Positions 19,999 to 31,635 of a DNA stretch of 64,000 nucleotides are shown one piece after another. Each line of letters begins with the position of its first letter. Within the stretch, counting starts at the first letter, position 1. The position numbers and the translations under genes were made by a program. This stretch comes from Myxococcales bacterium. GTDB taxonomy: Bacteria; Myxococcota; Myxococcia; Myxococcales; Anaeromyxobacteraceae. The stretch lies in the NCBI GenBank assembly GCA_021806645.1, contig JAJZQX010000009.1, forward strand, positions 1 through 64,000, in the 5' to 3' direction. A model generated the notes under the pieces. That model searched no databases. It saw only the letters and a list, made by a program, of their open reading frames with translations, and was not told the origin of the DNA.

Positions 19999-20610
19999 CT
20001 ACCGCTTCGGCGCGGCCGCGCCCTCGGGAGCCGGTGCGGTCTTGCGGGTCTCCCAGCGATCGACCTGGCCGTCACCGTCGAGGTCGACGCCGACGCGATC
20101 GACCTCGCCATTCTCCCAGTACTCCCAGGTGTCGACCTTGCCGTCGCCGTTGCCGTCCCGCTCCTTCCGCACCAGCTTGTTCTTCTCGTAGTAATTGGAG
20201 CTGTGCGGGACGCCGTCGAAGCCGAAGGCGTAGTCCTTGCGGACCAGCTGGTCCTTCTCGAAGTAGAGCGTGACGTCCGGCTTGCCGTCGAAGTCCATGT
20301 CGTAGGTCAGCTTGGCGACGGTGCCGCCCGGCCCGTTCTCCTCCCAGCTGTCGATCTTGCCGTCGTTGTTGAGGTCCTTCTCCTTTCGGGCCACGACCTC
20401 CTTCCCGTCGGCGCCGCTCACCGTGTAGGACCAGACGTCGGGGTGGCCGTCGTGGTTCAGGTCGTACTCGTGGACGGTCTCGCCCGGCCTGGGCGTGCCG
20501 CCGACGGCGGCCGGCATGTCCTCTCGGCCCGGCGCGGGCGGGAGGACCTTCTGCTTTGAGCCGCAGGCGGTGCAGAGCAGCAGGGCGGCGACGACGGCGA
20601 TTCGACGCAT
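19999..20610 (-). CDS. EF-hand-like repeat lipoprotein
   Basis: 203 residues. A lipoprotein signal ends at Cys 16 (LLLCTAC), so the protein is probably membrane anchored on the cell envelope. The mature protein carries at least five short acidic D-x-N/D-x-D-G-x-x-D loops (DLNHDGHPD, DLNNDGKID, DMDFDGKPD, DGNGDGKVD, DLDGDGQVD), interspersed with W/Y residues. This resembles calcium-binding loops of dockerin or thrombospondin-3 type. Calcium binding is inferred. The start is set by the lipobox and by the GAGGATC ribosome-binding site. A promoter is predicted at 20640-20669. Confidence 0.8.
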   Translation of the reverse strand: MRRIAVVAALLLCTACGSKQKVLPPAPGREDMPAAVGGTPRPGETVHEYDLNHDGHPDVWSYTVSGADGKEVVARKEKDLNNDGKIDSWEENGPGGTVAKLTYDMDFDGKPDVTLYFEKDQLVRKDYAFGFDGVPHSSNYYEKNKLVRKERDGNGDGKVDTWEYWENGEVDRVGVDLDGDGQVDRWETRKTAPAPEGAAAPKR

Positions 20611-20639
20611 GTCGGAGATCCTCGGGGGCTTGAACCGGC

Positions 20640-20669
20640 ATTGTAGCGCCGGCGCGACGGCCCACTCAA
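20640..20669 (-). promoter_or_regulatory. Predicted promoter for the EF-hand lipoprotein gene
   Basis: On the minus strand TTGAGT (20664-20669) and TACAAT (20640-20645) with an 18-base spacer, about 30 bases upstream of the ATG at 20610. It is divergent from the promoter at 20687. Confidence 0.5.
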
Positions 20670-20686
20670 GGTTCAGTGCCGCGGGT

Positions 20687-20715
20687 TTGACAGCACCCCC
20701 ACGCTCACCTACCTT
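20687..20715 (+). promoter_or_regulatory. Predicted promoter for the RHH-uxs operon
   Basis: TTGACA at 20687-20692 and TACCTT at 20710-20715 with a 17-base spacer. The next gene begins at 20732, leaving a very short leader. Confidence 0.6.
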
Positions 20716-20731
20716 CCCCGGCGGACCCGCC

Positions 20732-20926
20732 ATGGCGCGAAAGAAGATCTCCACCACCGTCTACATCACGCCCGAGCAGGGCGAGCGGTTGAAGCTGCTC
20801 CACGCGCGGACCCGGGTGCCCGTCGCCGAGTACATCCGGCAGGGGATCGACATGGTGCTGGAGAAGTACCGCGGCGCGCTCCCCGGGCAGTTGACGCTGG
20901 ACGACCTGGGACGGGAGAAACGTTGA
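20732..20926 (+). CDS. Ribbon-helix-helix DNA-binding protein
   Basis: 64 residues. The beta strand [17 protein letters not shown] followed by two helices ([19 protein letters not shown]) matches small Arc/MetJ/CopG-type RHH proteins, which bind DNA as dimers. It overlaps the start of the UDP-glucuronate decarboxylase gene (TTGA), so it may regulate this sugar-nucleotide operon or its own promoter; this is inferred from position. No toxin-like partner is next to it. Confidence 0.8.
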   Translation: MARKKISTTVYITPEQGERLKLLHARTRVPVAEYIRQGIDMVLEKYRGALPGQLTLDDLGREKR

Positions 20927-21879
20927 CCACGGGCAGGCAGCGCTCCGTCATCCTCGGTGCAGCGGGATTCATCGGAAGCCACCTCGCCGACCGGTTCCTC
21001 GCCGAGGGCTGGGACGTGCTCGGCGTGGACAACCTCGTGACCGGGACCCTCGACAACCTGGCCCACCTGGCCCGCGAGCCCCGCTTCGAGTTCCTGGAGC
21101 AGGACATCTGCCGGCCCTTCGAGGTGACCGGCCCGGTGGCGGCGGTGCTCGACTTCGCCTCGCCGGCGTCGCCCATCGACTACCTGGAGAAGCCGTTCGA
21201 GACCATGCACGTCGGCTCGATCGGCGTCGATCTCTCGCTCCAGCTGGCCGAGCGCAAGGGGGCCCGCTTCCTGCTCTCCTCGACCAGCGAGGTCTACGGC
21301 GATCCGCTGGAGCACCCGCAGCGCGAGAGCTACTGGGGGAACGTGAACCCCATCGGGCCGCGCTCGGTCTACGACGAGGCCAAGCGCTTCGCCGAGGCCA
21401 TCACCATGGCCTACCGGCGCTACAGGAAGGTGGAGACCCGCATCGCCCGCATCTTCAACACCTACGGGCCGCGCATGCGGCTCGACGACGGCCGGGTGGT
21501 GCCGACGCTGGTGGGGCAGGCCCTGCGCGGCGAGCCGCTCACCGTCTTCGGCGACGGCTCGCAGACGCGCTCCTTCTGCTACGTCTCCGACAACGTCGAG
21601 GGGATCTGGCGCCTCCTCGGCTACCCGTACGCGGAGCCGGTCAACATCGGCAACCCGGTGGAGATGACCATCCTCGACTTCGCCAAGGCCGTGCAGCGCC
21701 ACGTCGGCTCGGCCTGCCCCATCGTCTTCAAGCCCCTGCCGCAGGACGACCCGCGGGTGCGCCGCCCCGACATCGGCCGTGCCCGGGAGGTGCTGGGGTG
21801 GGAGCCGGCGGTGGACTTCGAGGCCGGGATGCGCCTCACCGTCCCCTGGTTCCGGGAGCAGGTCGCCTCGCAGGGCTGA
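20923..21879 (+). CDS. UDP-glucuronate decarboxylase (UDP-xylose synthase) family
   Basis: Extended SDR of 318 residues that probably makes UDP-xylose from UDP-glucuronate for surface polysaccharide. Visible are the NAD motif GAAGFIGSH near residue 12, the family segment [11 protein letters not shown], the catalytic STSEVYGDP and Y-D-E-A-K, and NTYGPRM with DDGRVVP further on. The PASP and YGDPLEHPQ features are typical of decarboxylases rather than epimerases. TTG 20923 is the apparent start, overlapping the RHH stop with GGGAG upstream. Substrate call is fairly confident. Confidence 0.87.
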   Translation: MTTGRQRSVILGAAGFIGSHLADRFLAEGWDVLGVDNLVTGTLDNLAHLAREPRFEFLEQDICRPFEVTGPVAAVLDFASPASPIDYLEKPFETMHVGSIGVDLSLQLAERKGARFLLSSTSEVYGDPLEHPQRESYWGNVNPIGPRSVYDEAKRFAEAITMAYRRYRKVETRIARIFNTYGPRMRLDDGRVVPTLVGQALRGEPLTVFGDGSQTRSFCYVSDNVEGIWRLLGYPYAEPVNIGNPVEMTILDFAKAVQRHVGSACPIVFKPLPQDDPRVRRPDIGRAREVLGWEPAVDFEAGMRLTVPWFREQVASQG

Positions 21880-21943
21880 GCCGCCCGGCGGCCAGTGGCC
21901 GGACACCCGCCAGTGAGGGCCCGCGCGGGCCCCGGAGGAAGAC

Positions 21944-22876
21944 GTGGCCAAGAAGATCCTGATCACCGGTGGGGCCGGCTTCATCGGCTCGACCATCGCC
22001 GACGCCTTCGTGGGCGCCGGCTGGGACGTGGCCGTCCTCGACGACCTCTCGTCCGGCCGGCGCGAGAACGTCCCCGCGGCCGCGCGCTTCTACCCATGCG
22101 ACGTCCGCAGCGCCGCCGCCGCCGAGGCGGTCGAGCGGGAGCGGCCCGACGTGCTCTGCCACCACGCCGCGCAGATCGACGTGCGACGGTCCATGAGCGA
22201 CCCGCGCTTCGACGCCGACGTGAACCTGGGCGGGCTCCTCAACCTGATGCAGGCGGCGGTGCGCGCCGGCTCGGTCAAGCAGGTGCTCTTCGCCTCCAGC
22301 GGCGGCGCCACCTACGGCGACACGCCGGTCATCCCCACCCCGGAGACCCACCCTCAGCTCCCGCTCTCCCACTACGGGGCCGCCAAGGCGGCCAGCGAGC
22401 TCTACCTCGGCGTCTTCAAGGCCAACTACGGGATCCCATACGCCGCGCTCCGCTACGCCAACGTCTACGGGCCGCGGCAGGACCCGCACGGCGAGGCCGG
22501 GGTGGTGGCCATCTTCTGCGGGCGGCTGCTCGACGGGAAGCCGTGCACCATCTACGGGGACGGCACGCAGACCCGGGACTACGTCTTCGTGGGCGACGTG
22601 GCGCGTGCCAACCTGCTGGCGGCGCAGCGGTCGTTCGCCGGTGCGCTCAACATCGGGACCGGCGTGGAGACCGACGTCATGCAGCTCCACGCCGGGCTGG
22701 CCAGCGCGGCGGGCTCGTCGGCGCCACCGGTCCACGCCGCGGCCCGGCTCGGCGAGCAGCGTCGCTCCTGCATCGACCCGGCGGCGGCCGGCCGGGCGCT
22801 CGGCTGGAAGGCCGAGGTTGGCCTCGAGCTGGGGCTGGCCAGGACCTTCCAGCACTTCAAGGCGAAGCGCGGGTAG
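21944..22876 (+). CDS. NAD-dependent UDP-sugar epimerase (UDP-glucose 4-epimerase-like)
   Basis: Extended SDR of 310 residues. The NAD motif GGAGFIGSTIADAF lies at residues 9-22, followed by the catalytic ASSGGATYG and YGAAK, then ALRYANVYGPRQDPHGEAGVV. This form is common in GalE-like epimerases of polysaccharide clusters. GTG 21944 follows GGAGGAAG. It works with the upstream UDP-xylose synthase on UDP-sugars; exact substrate is unknown. Its last 20 bases overlap the convergent transglycosylase gene. Confidence 0.85.
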   Translation: MAKKILITGGAGFIGSTIADAFVGAGWDVAVLDDLSSGRRENVPAAARFYPCDVRSAAAAEAVERERPDVLCHHAAQIDVRRSMSDPRFDADVNLGGLLNLMQAAVRAGSVKQVLFASSGGATYGDTPVIPTPETHPQLPLSHYGAAKAASELYLGVFKANYGIPYAALRYANVYGPRQDPHGEAGVVAIFCGRLLDGKPCTIYGDGTQTRDYVFVGDVARANLLAAQRSFAGALNIGTGVETDVMQLHAGLASAAGSSAPPVHAAARLGEQRRSCIDPAAAGRALGWKAEVGLELGLARTFQHFKAKRG

Positions 22877-23924
22877 GGGCAGGTTCGACCGGCGCCGGCG
22901 GCGTCCCTGGTGCGGCCGGCGGCGGCTCCGCGCCGGCGGGAGGTTCGGAAGCCGGCGCCGCCTCCGACCCGTTCGCCGGAGACCTCGCCGGTCCCGGGGG
23001 TGGCGCGTCGGCGGGTGTTCCGGCAGGCGCCTCGGTGGGCGCCTCGGCAGGCGCCTCGCCCTGCGCTTCCTGCGACGCCTCGGCCGGCGCCGCCGGCGGC
23101 GCCTCGTCGGGCGGCGGCTCGGCCTCCTCTTCGCCCGGAGCCGCCGCCGGGGCGGTGCCGACGTACCGCTCCAACTCGGCGAGCGCGACCGCGTGCTCGG
23201 GGGGCTCGATCACCCCCTCGGCGAGGAGCCGGTCGAGCAGGCCGCGAGAGCGGACGGCGAGCCATCTCGGCGCCGGGGAGAGCGAGACCCGGCGTGGCGC
23301 CGGTAGCATCGACGCCAGCAGCACCGCCTGGGCCGTGGTGAGCGAGGCGGCGCTGGTCCCGAAGTAGTGGCGGGCGCCGGCCTCGGCGCCGAAGACACCG
23401 TTCCCCCACTCGGCCACGTTGAGGTAGAGCGCGAGGATTCGCCGCTTGCCGAGCCGCCACTCCAGCTTCGCGGTCAGGAGCGCCTCGCGCACCTTCCTCA
23501 GCAGGCTCTTCTCGGTGCCGAGGGCGAGGTTCTTGGCCAGTTGCTGCGTGATGGTCGAGGCGCCCCGGGCGTAGCGGCCCCGCGCGAGGTCGAGGCGAAT
23601 GGCCTGGCGGAGCGCCTCCCAGTCGAAGCCGTCGTGGTCGAAGAACTTGGCGTCCTCGGACGCCACCACCGCGTCCACGAGCCGCTTCGAGATGCTCCGC
23701 AGCGGGAGCCACTCCATGGCAGGCCGGAAACGCCGGCCGGCGGCCCTGGCCTCGGCCCGGCGCTGCTCGACGAGGGCGGTGGTGGTGGGGTCGGCCCTGG
23801 ACCAGGCGGCCGGGTCGGGGACGCTGAACCAGAGCGCGGCGAGCCCGGCCACCGGCAGGAGCAGGGCGATGAGGGCGCCCCGGACGAGACGCCGCGGGTG
23901 GGCGGCGCTGGGCTCCGTGTTCAT
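22857..23924 (-). CDS. mtgA: Monofunctional peptidoglycan glycosyltransferase with long acidic tail
   Basis: Membrane-anchored GT51 enzyme that polymerises lipid II into glycan strands without a transpeptidase domain. It has 355 residues. One N-terminal membrane helix is at about 14-34. The catalytic Glu 90 lies in SEDAKFFDHDGFD, followed by GASTITQQLAKNL and LALYLNVAEWGNGVFG. The last 95 or so residues are an Ala/Pro/Glu low-complexity tail (EAPAEAPTEAPAGTPADAP) not found in the E. coli enzyme. The start codon has TATAGC 6 bases upstream, so the mRNA may be leaderless. The 3' end overlaps the convergent epimerase by 20 bases. Confidence 0.9.
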   Translation of the reverse strand: MNTEPSAAHPRRLVRGALIALLLPVAGLAALWFSVPDPAAWSRADPTTTALVEQRRAEARAAGRRFRPAMEWLPLRSISKRLVDAVVASEDAKFFDHDGFDWEALRQAIRLDLARGRYARGASTITQQLAKNLALGTEKSLLRKVREALLTAKLEWRLGKRRILALYLNVAEWGNGVFGAEAGARHYFGTSAASLTTAQAVLLASMLPAPRRVSLSPAPRWLAVRSRGLLDRLLAEGVIEPPEHAVALAELERYVGTAPAAAPGEEEAEPPPDEAPPAAPAEASQEAQGEAPAEAPTEAPAGTPADAPPPGPARSPANGSEAAPASEPPAGAEPPPAAPGTPPAPVEPAPTRASP

Positions 23925-23980
23925 GAGGCAGCTATAGCACCGGTCCGGCGGGGCGGTTGGCCGCCGCCCCGAAGGATGCC

Positions 23981-24009
23981 TTGACGCGGCACCCCGCCGG
24001 CAATATCGC
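23981..24009 (+). promoter_or_regulatory. Predicted promoter for superoxide dismutase
   Basis: TTGACG at 23981-23986 and TATCGC at 24004-24009 with a 17-base spacer, followed by a leader of about 48 bases containing the GGAGGG ribosome-binding site of the gene. Confidence 0.6.
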
Positions 24010-24063
24010 ACGGTGAAACAACCGTGCACCCGGGCCAGTCGGCCCGGCGCCACCGGAGGGATC

Positions 24064-24669
24064 ATGGCAGACGTGAAGAAGTACGCCCCGCACGACTTCT
24101 CGAAGGTCCGGGGGCTGGCCGGCATCTCCAACGACCAGGTCGAGGAGCACCTCAAGCTCTACGAGGGCTACGTCAAGCGGACCAACGCCCTGACCGAGAA
24201 GCTCTTCGCTCTGGCCAGCGAGGGCAAGGCCTCCGGCGCCGATCCGGTCTACGCCGAGCTGACCCGCCGCCTCGGCTTCGAGTACGGCGGCATGGTCAAC
24301 CACGAGTACTATTTCGACAACCTCACCCCGGGCGCGCAGGCCGAGCCACCGGCCGGCTCCAGGTTCCGCAAGGCCGTCGAGGCCAGCTACGGCAAGTACG
24401 ACCTGTGGCTGGCCGACTTCAAGGCCGTGGCCGGCATGCCGGGCATCGGCTGGGCCATGACCTTCCAGGACCCGAAGACCGGCTGGCTCTCCAACCACTT
24501 CGTCACGCTGCACGAGAACAACGTGCCGGCCGGCTTCGGCGTCGTCGTGGCGCTCGACGGCTGGGAGCACGCCTTCATGCGCGACTACAAGGCCTTCGAG
24601 CGCGGCAAGTACGTCGAGGCCTTCCTCAAGAACGTCAACTGGGAGGCGATCGACAAGCGGGTGAGGTAG
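24064..24669 (+). CDS. Iron/manganese superoxide dismutase
   Basis: Dismutates superoxide; 201 residues of the Fe/Mn SOD fold. Metal ligands read as H29 (EEHLKLYEGYV), H80 (MVNHEYYFDNL), D165 and H169 (ALDGWEHAF). The usual HxxHH helix region and the metal-specificity positions differ somewhat from E. coli SodA/SodB, so Fe versus Mn use is not called. ATG 24064 is placed right behind GGAGGGATC. It is probably a single-gene unit with its own promoter. No signal peptide, so it is cytoplasmic. Confidence 0.92.
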   Translation: MADVKKYAPHDFSKVRGLAGISNDQVEEHLKLYEGYVKRTNALTEKLFALASEGKASGADPVYAELTRRLGFEYGGMVNHEYYFDNLTPGAQAEPPAGSRFRKAVEASYGKYDLWLADFKAVAGMPGIGWAMTFQDPKTGWLSNHFVTLHENNVPAGFGVVVALDGWEHAFMRDYKAFERGKYVEAFLKNVNWEAIDKRVR

Positions 24670-24903
24670 CCCCGCCACGCCGCCACGCCTCGCCCGGTTG
24701 GGCTGGGCCTCTGTTGGGCCACCTCCTTGGAGGGCGGGTCAGCTCGGCGTCTCCTCCGCCGTCCGGACGCTGTTGGCCAGGCTTGCAGCGCCACAGAGGC
24801 GGCCAAGAGCCCGAAACTTGGGGGGAGGGCTTGGCAAACGGCGCGTGTTCGGCTACCTTGCGCAACCCGTCGCGCCTGATTCGTCCGTCGAGAGGGTTAA
24901 GGC
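24670..24903. other. Gene-free gap upstream of rpsL
   Basis: This is the upstream part of the 343-base intergenic region before rpsL. I see no plausible coding frame, tRNA fold or strong terminator in it. A short palindrome CCTCCTTGGAGG lies near 24723. The strong rpsL promoter begins right after it. Confidence 0.6.
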
Positions 24904-24931
24904 TTGACTCACAGAGACGGATCCGTATAAT
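24904..24931 (+). promoter_or_regulatory. Strong sigma-70-type promoter of the str operon
   Basis: TTGACT at 24904-24909 and a perfect TATAAT at 24926-24931, 16-base spacer, the best match to consensus in the window. It drives rpsL-rpsG-fusA-tuf and possibly genes beyond. Confidence 0.85.
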
Positions 24932-24937
24932 CCGCCG

Positions 24938-24988
24938 CCCTCAACCCGAGGGTTCCAGTTCGCCCGCCGCTCCGTCGACGGGCGATTT
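24938..24988 (+). promoter_or_regulatory. Structured rpsL leader, attenuator-like
   Basis: Two hairpins follow the promoter: CCCTC / GAGGG (24938-24942 and 24948-24952) and CGCCCG / CGGGCG (24961-24966 and 24979-24984). The second is followed by ATTTTG, like a weak intrinsic terminator before the first gene. Attenuation or ribosomal-protein feedback is possible, but unproven. Confidence 0.45.
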
Positions 24989-25012
24989 TGCTGAAGAAAG
25001 AGTTCGTAACCG

Positions 25013-25384
25013 ATGCCGACGATCAGCCAGCTCGTGCGCAAGGGGCGCGAGAAGCTCGCCGTGAAGAAGAAGGCTCCGGCCCTCAAGGAGTCGCCGCAGA
25101 AGCGCGGAGTCTGCACCCGCGTCTACACGACGACCCCCAAGAAGCCCAACTCGGCCCTCCGCAAGGTGGCCCGGGTCCGGCTCACCAACGGCTTCGAGGT
25201 GACCAGTTACATCCCCGGCGTCGGCCACAATCTCCAGGAGCACTCGGTGGTGCTCATCCGCGGGGGCCGCGTCAAGGACCTCCCCGGCGTCCGCTACCAC
25301 ATCGTGCGCGGCACCCTCGACGCCGTCGGCGTCCAGGGGCGCAAGCAGAGCCGCTCGAAATACGGCGCGAAGCGCCCGAGCTAA
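25013..25384 (+). CDS. rpsL: 30S ribosomal protein S12
   Basis: Decoding-centre protein, 123 residues. It keeps [12 protein letters not shown] and [12 protein letters not shown], the sites where streptomycin-resistance changes are known; both look wild type. First gene of the str operon. The last 20 bases of the gene and the stop codon are part of a 28-bp tandem duplication that runs into the gap before rpsG. Confidence 0.98.
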   Translation: MPTISQLVRKGREKLAVKKKAPALKESPQKRGVCTRVYTTTPKKPNSALRKVARVRLTNGFEVTSYIPGVGHNLQEHSVVLIRGGRVKDLPGVRYHIVRGTLDAVGVQGRKQSRSKYGAKRPS

Positions 25385-25445
25385 ACGGCACGGCGCGAAG
25401 CGCCCGAGCCAAACGGAACGGCGCCCAGCGCCCCAGCAGTAGGAC
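25362..25445 (+). repeat. 28-bp tandem repeat spanning the rpsL stop
   Basis: Three head-to-tail units at 25362-25389, 25390-25417 and 25418-25445. The first two differ at two positions, while the third matches well only in its first half. Unit 1 contains the rpsL C-terminus and stop codon; units 2 and 3 fill the rpsL-rpsG gap. The period of 28 shifts the frame, so the extra copies are not coding. Confidence 0.85.
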
Positions 25446-25456
25446 AAGGGTTTTCG

Positions 25457-25927
25457 ATGCCTCGTCGTCGCGTAGTCGAGAAGCGCAAGATCCTCGCCGA
25501 TCCCAAGTTCCAGGATCGGCTGGTGGCCAAGTTCATCAACGACCTGATGCGGCAGGGGAAGAAGTCCACCGCCGAGCAGATCTGCTACGGCGCCTTCGAC
25601 CAGGTCGAGGCCAAGCTCAAGGACGACCCGCTCAAGGTCTTCAAGAAGGCCCTCGACAACGTCAAGCCGGTCGTCGAGGTGAAGAGCCGCCGCGTCGGTG
25701 GCGCCACCTACCAGGTCCCGGTCGAGGTTCGCCAGGACCGCCGCGTGGCCCTGGCGATGCGCTGGCTCATCGAGTACTCCCACGCCCGCGGCGAGAAGAC
25801 GATGACCGAGAAGCTGGCTGGCGAGATCATGGATGCGGCCTCGAACCGCGGCAACGCGGTGAAGAAGCGCGAGGACACGCACAAGATGGCCGAGGCCAAC
25901 AAGGCCTTCGCCCACTATCGTTGGTAG
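25457..25927 (+). CDS. rpsG: 30S ribosomal protein S7
   Basis: 16S rRNA-binding assembly protein of the 30S head, 156 residues. It begins [22 protein letters not shown] and ends [11 protein letters not shown], the canonical length without the longer enterobacterial tail. In E. coli S7 represses the str operon; a binding site is not evident here. Standard place between rpsL and fusA. Confidence 0.98.
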   Translation: MPRRRVVEKRKILADPKFQDRLVAKFINDLMRQGKKSTAEQICYGAFDQVEAKLKDDPLKVFKKALDNVKPVVEVKSRRVGGATYQVPVEVRQDRRVALAMRWLIEYSHARGEKTMTEKLAGEIMDAASNRGNAVKKREDTHKMAEANKAFAHYRW

Positions 25928-25954
25928 AGGTACAGAGGAGGCTTTTGGAGAGCG

Positions 25955-25969
25955 GCCGGCTGGGCCGGC
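25955..25969 (+). other. Hairpin in the rpsG-fusA gap
   Basis: GCCGGC (25955-25960), loop TGG, GCCGGC (25964-25969). It lies in the 152-base gap before fusA, in which no other gene is seen. S7 feedback acts in this gap in E. coli. A link here is only a guess. Confidence 0.3.
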
Positions 25970-26079
25970 ACGGTTCGACTGGAACCCGCTTCGCTCTTTG
26001 ACAGCTCGGTTTGGTCGTGAGCGCCGCCCCCGGGGCGGCCTCGTTTCGCGCACGCACGAAGATCCAGGAAGAGAAGATC

Positions 26080-28173
<2,094 letters not shown>

Positions 28174-28215
28174 CCGCAGCACCTCAACGGATCGTCGGGA
28201 AGGAGAGCGCGCACC

Positions 28216-29406
<1,191 letters not shown>

Positions 29407-29499
29407 GAAGTCCGCCTGGCGGACGGCGGCGAGGGGCTCGCCATGGTAGACGAGCCTCCCATCACCGCGCAGCGCCGAGCAGAGAGAGAAGGCTTTTCG

Positions 29500-29805
29500 A
29501 TGGCGACGCAGAAAATCAGGATCCGGCTCAAGGCCTACGACTACAAGCTGCTCGACCAGTCGGCCAGCGAGATCGTGGAAACCGCCCGTCGGACCGGAGC
29601 CAAGGTGGCCGGTCCGATCCCGCTGCCCACCAGGATCAACAAGTTCACCGTCCTGCGCAGCCCGCACGTCGACAAGAAGTCGCGGGAGCAGTTCGAGATC
29701 CGGACCCACAAGCGGCTCCTCGACATCCTCGAGCCGACGGCCCAAACGCTCGACGCGCTCATGAAGCTCGACCTGTCGGCCGGCGTGGACGTCGAGATCA
29801 AGTAG
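29500..29805 (+). CDS. rpsJ: 30S ribosomal protein S10
   Basis: 30S head protein that also acts as NusE in transcription antitermination. It has 101 residues, with [22 protein letters not shown] and the conserved [21 protein letters not shown] 29500 was chosen; a frame extending 57 bases upstream does not look like S10. It opens the S10 operon 93 bases after tuf. The next gene should be rplC, but it is not there. Confidence 0.98.
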   Translation: MATQKIRIRLKAYDYKLLDQSASEIVETARRTGAKVAGPIPLPTRINKFTVLRSPHVDKKSREQFEIRTHKRLLDILEPTAQTLDALMKLDLSAGVDVEIK

Positions 29806-29833
29806 CAGAGGGCACCATGTAGTTGAGGACACC
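29806..29833 (+). other. rpsJ-rplD junction with no rplC; ATG-TAG minimal frame
   Basis: Only 28 bases separate the rpsJ stop from the rplD start. They contain GAGG (29808-29811), then ATG 29817-29819 followed at once by TAG 29820-29822, then TTGAGGA and the rplD ATG. This is what would be left if the whole rplC (L3) coding sequence between start and stop codons were removed. No L3-like sequence is present anywhere else in the window. Confidence 0.8.
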
Positions 29834-30454
29834 ATGGCCAAGTTCGACATCTACGACCTCGAGAAGAAGAAGGTGGGTGAGCTGGAGCTCGCCGACGCCG
29901 TCTTCGCCGGCGAGGTGAACGAGCATCTCTTCTACGAAGTGGTCAAGGCGAAGCTGGCCTCGGATCGCTCCGGAACGCACGCGGTCAAGAACCGCTCCCT
30001 GGTGTCCGGCGGTGGCAGGAAGCCCTGGAAGCAGAAGGGAACGGGCCGCGCCCGCCAGGGCTCGACCCGCGCCTCCCACTGGGTGGGGGGCGGCAAGTCC
30101 ATGGGGCCGAAGCCCCGTGACTACGCCTACGACGTGCCCAAGAAGGTCCGCAAGGCGGCCCTGCGCTCGGCGCTCTCGCTGCGCGGAAACGACAAGAAGC
30201 TGCTGATCGTCGAGAAGTGGGAGCCGGGCGCTCCCAAGACGGCGGCGGCGGCCAAGGTGCTGGCCAAGCTGGGCGGCAAGAAGACCCTGGTGGTTGACGC
30301 CGGCGCCAACGTCGCCCTCGCCAGGTCGGTCCGCAACCTGGCCGGGGCGGACTTCCTCGCCGTCGAGGGGCTGAACGTCTACGACATCCTGAAGCACGAC
30401 ACGCTCGTCCTCACGGCGGCCACCGCCAAGCAGATCGAGGAGACCCTGTCATGA
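29834..30454 (+). CDS. rplD: 50S ribosomal protein L4
   Basis: Large-subunit protein lining the exit tunnel, 206 residues. The extended loop with [19 protein letters not shown] is intact, as is the C-terminal [14 protein letters not shown] segment. In E. coli L4 also represses the S10 operon. It is immediately preceded by the rplC-less junction and overlaps rplW by 4 bases (ATGA). Confidence 0.97.
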   Translation: MAKFDIYDLEKKKVGELELADAVFAGEVNEHLFYEVVKAKLASDRSGTHAVKNRSLVSGGGRKPWKQKGTGRARQGSTRASHWVGGGKSMGPKPRDYAYDVPKKVRKAALRSALSLRGNDKKLLIVEKWEPGAPKTAAAAKVLAKLGGKKTLVVDAGANVALARSVRNLAGADFLAVEGLNVYDILKHDTLVLTAATAKQIEETLS

Positions 30455-30750
30455 TCATCACGGTCGAGGAAGTCGTGAAGCGCCCGCTCATCACCGAGAA
30501 GGCCGAGCGAAACCGCGAGGCGAGCCGCTCCTTCGCCTTCGAGGTGCACCGCGACGCCACCAAGATCCAGGTGAAGCAGGCCGTCGAGAAGCTGTTCAAC
30601 GTCCACGTGCTCGCCGTTCGAACCGCCATCGCGCGGGGCAAGAACAAGCGGGTTGGCAAGAACGCCGGCCAGCGGCCCAATTGGAAGAAGGCCTTCGTGA
30701 CCCTCAGGGACGGCGAGACCATCGCCCTCTTCGAGGGGACCTCGGCCTAA
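30451..30750 (+). CDS. rplW: 50S ribosomal protein L23
   Basis: Tunnel-exit protein where trigger factor and SRP dock, 99 residues. It shows [40 protein letters not shown] split in the normal way and a basic loop [18 protein letters not shown]. Start overlaps the rplD stop. Confidence 0.97.
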   Translation: MIITVEEVVKRPLITEKAERNREASRSFAFEVHRDATKIQVKQAVEKLFNVHVLAVRTAIARGKNKRVGKNAGQRPNWKKAFVTLRDGETIALFEGTSA

Positions 30751-30762
30751 CCGGGAGACATC

Positions 30763-31611
30763 ATGGGCCTCAAGAGCTACAAGCCGACCAGCGCCGCCCG
30801 GCGCCACATGACGGTGGCCGACTTCGCCGAGATCACCAAGGCGAAGCCGGAGAAGAAGCTGACCAGGACGGTCAAGCGGACCGGCGGGCGCAACAACCAC
30901 GGTCACATCACCACCCGCCACATCGGCGGCGGCCACAAGCGCCGCTACCGCGTCATCGACTGGCGGCGTGACAAGGACGGCGTGCCGGCCAAGGTGGCCG
31001 CCATCGAGTACGATCCCAACCGGACCTCCCGGCTGGCGCTGCTCCACTACAGGGACGGCGAGAAGCGCTACATCCTCGCGCCGGTCGGGGTGGCGGTTGG
31101 CGACGTGCTCATGTCGGGCGACACGGTCGACGTCCGCCCCGGCAACACCCTGCCTGTCAAGAGCATCCCGCTCGGCACGGTCATCCACAACGTCGAGAGC
31201 CAGCCCGGCTCCGGCGCCAAGATGATCCGCTCGGCCGGCTCCTTCGGCCAGCTGATGGCCAAGGAGGGCGAGTACGCCCAGATCCGCATGCCGTCCGGCG
31301 AGGTCCGGCAGGTTCAGCAGGACTGCAAGGCCACCGTGGGCCAGCTCTCCAACATCGAGAGCTCCAGCGTCCGCGCGGGCAAGGCTGGCAAGAGCCGCTG
31401 GAAGGGCATCCGCCCGACCGTCCGCGGCCTCGCCATGAACCCGGTCGACCACCCGCACGGTGGCGGCGAGGGCAAGTCGGGGCAGGGCAATCCGCACCCG
31501 GTTTCGCCCTGGGGTCAGAAGACCAAGGGCCTCAAGACCCGCAACAACCGGCGCACCGACAAGTTCATCGTCTCGCGGCGCAAGCCGGGCGTGCGCAACA
31601 CGCCGCAGTAG
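30763..31611 (+). CDS. rplB: 50S ribosomal protein L2
   Basis: Core protein of the large subunit near the peptidyl transferase centre, 282 residues. It contains [19 protein letters not shown], the OB/SH3-like middle, and the conserved C-terminal [18 protein letters not shown] with the universally conserved His. Normal length. Confidence 0.98.
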   Translation: MGLKSYKPTSAARRHMTVADFAEITKAKPEKKLTRTVKRTGGRNNHGHITTRHIGGGHKRRYRVIDWRRDKDGVPAKVAAIEYDPNRTSRLALLHYRDGEKRYILAPVGVAVGDVLMSGDTVDVRPGNTLPVKSIPLGTVIHNVESQPGSGAKMIRSAGSFGQLMAKEGEYAQIRMPSGEVRQVQQDCKATVGQLSNIESSSVRAGKAGKSRWKGIRPTVRGLAMNPVDHPHGGGEGKSGQGNPHPVSPWGQKTKGLKTRNNRRTDKFIVSRRKPGVRNTPQ

Positions 31612-31635
31612 CCTGCGAGAAGGGACCAGCGAAAA

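Noticed and set aside
20923-22876. Calling the two SDR genes an LPS O-antigen cluster
   Set aside because: No glycosyltransferase, flippase or polymerase gene is present nearby, so only sugar-nucleotide supply is supported.
24670-24903. Possible tRNA or small RNA gene before the str operon
   Set aside because: No cloverleaf with a TTCGANNC arm and no terminator could be folded by eye.
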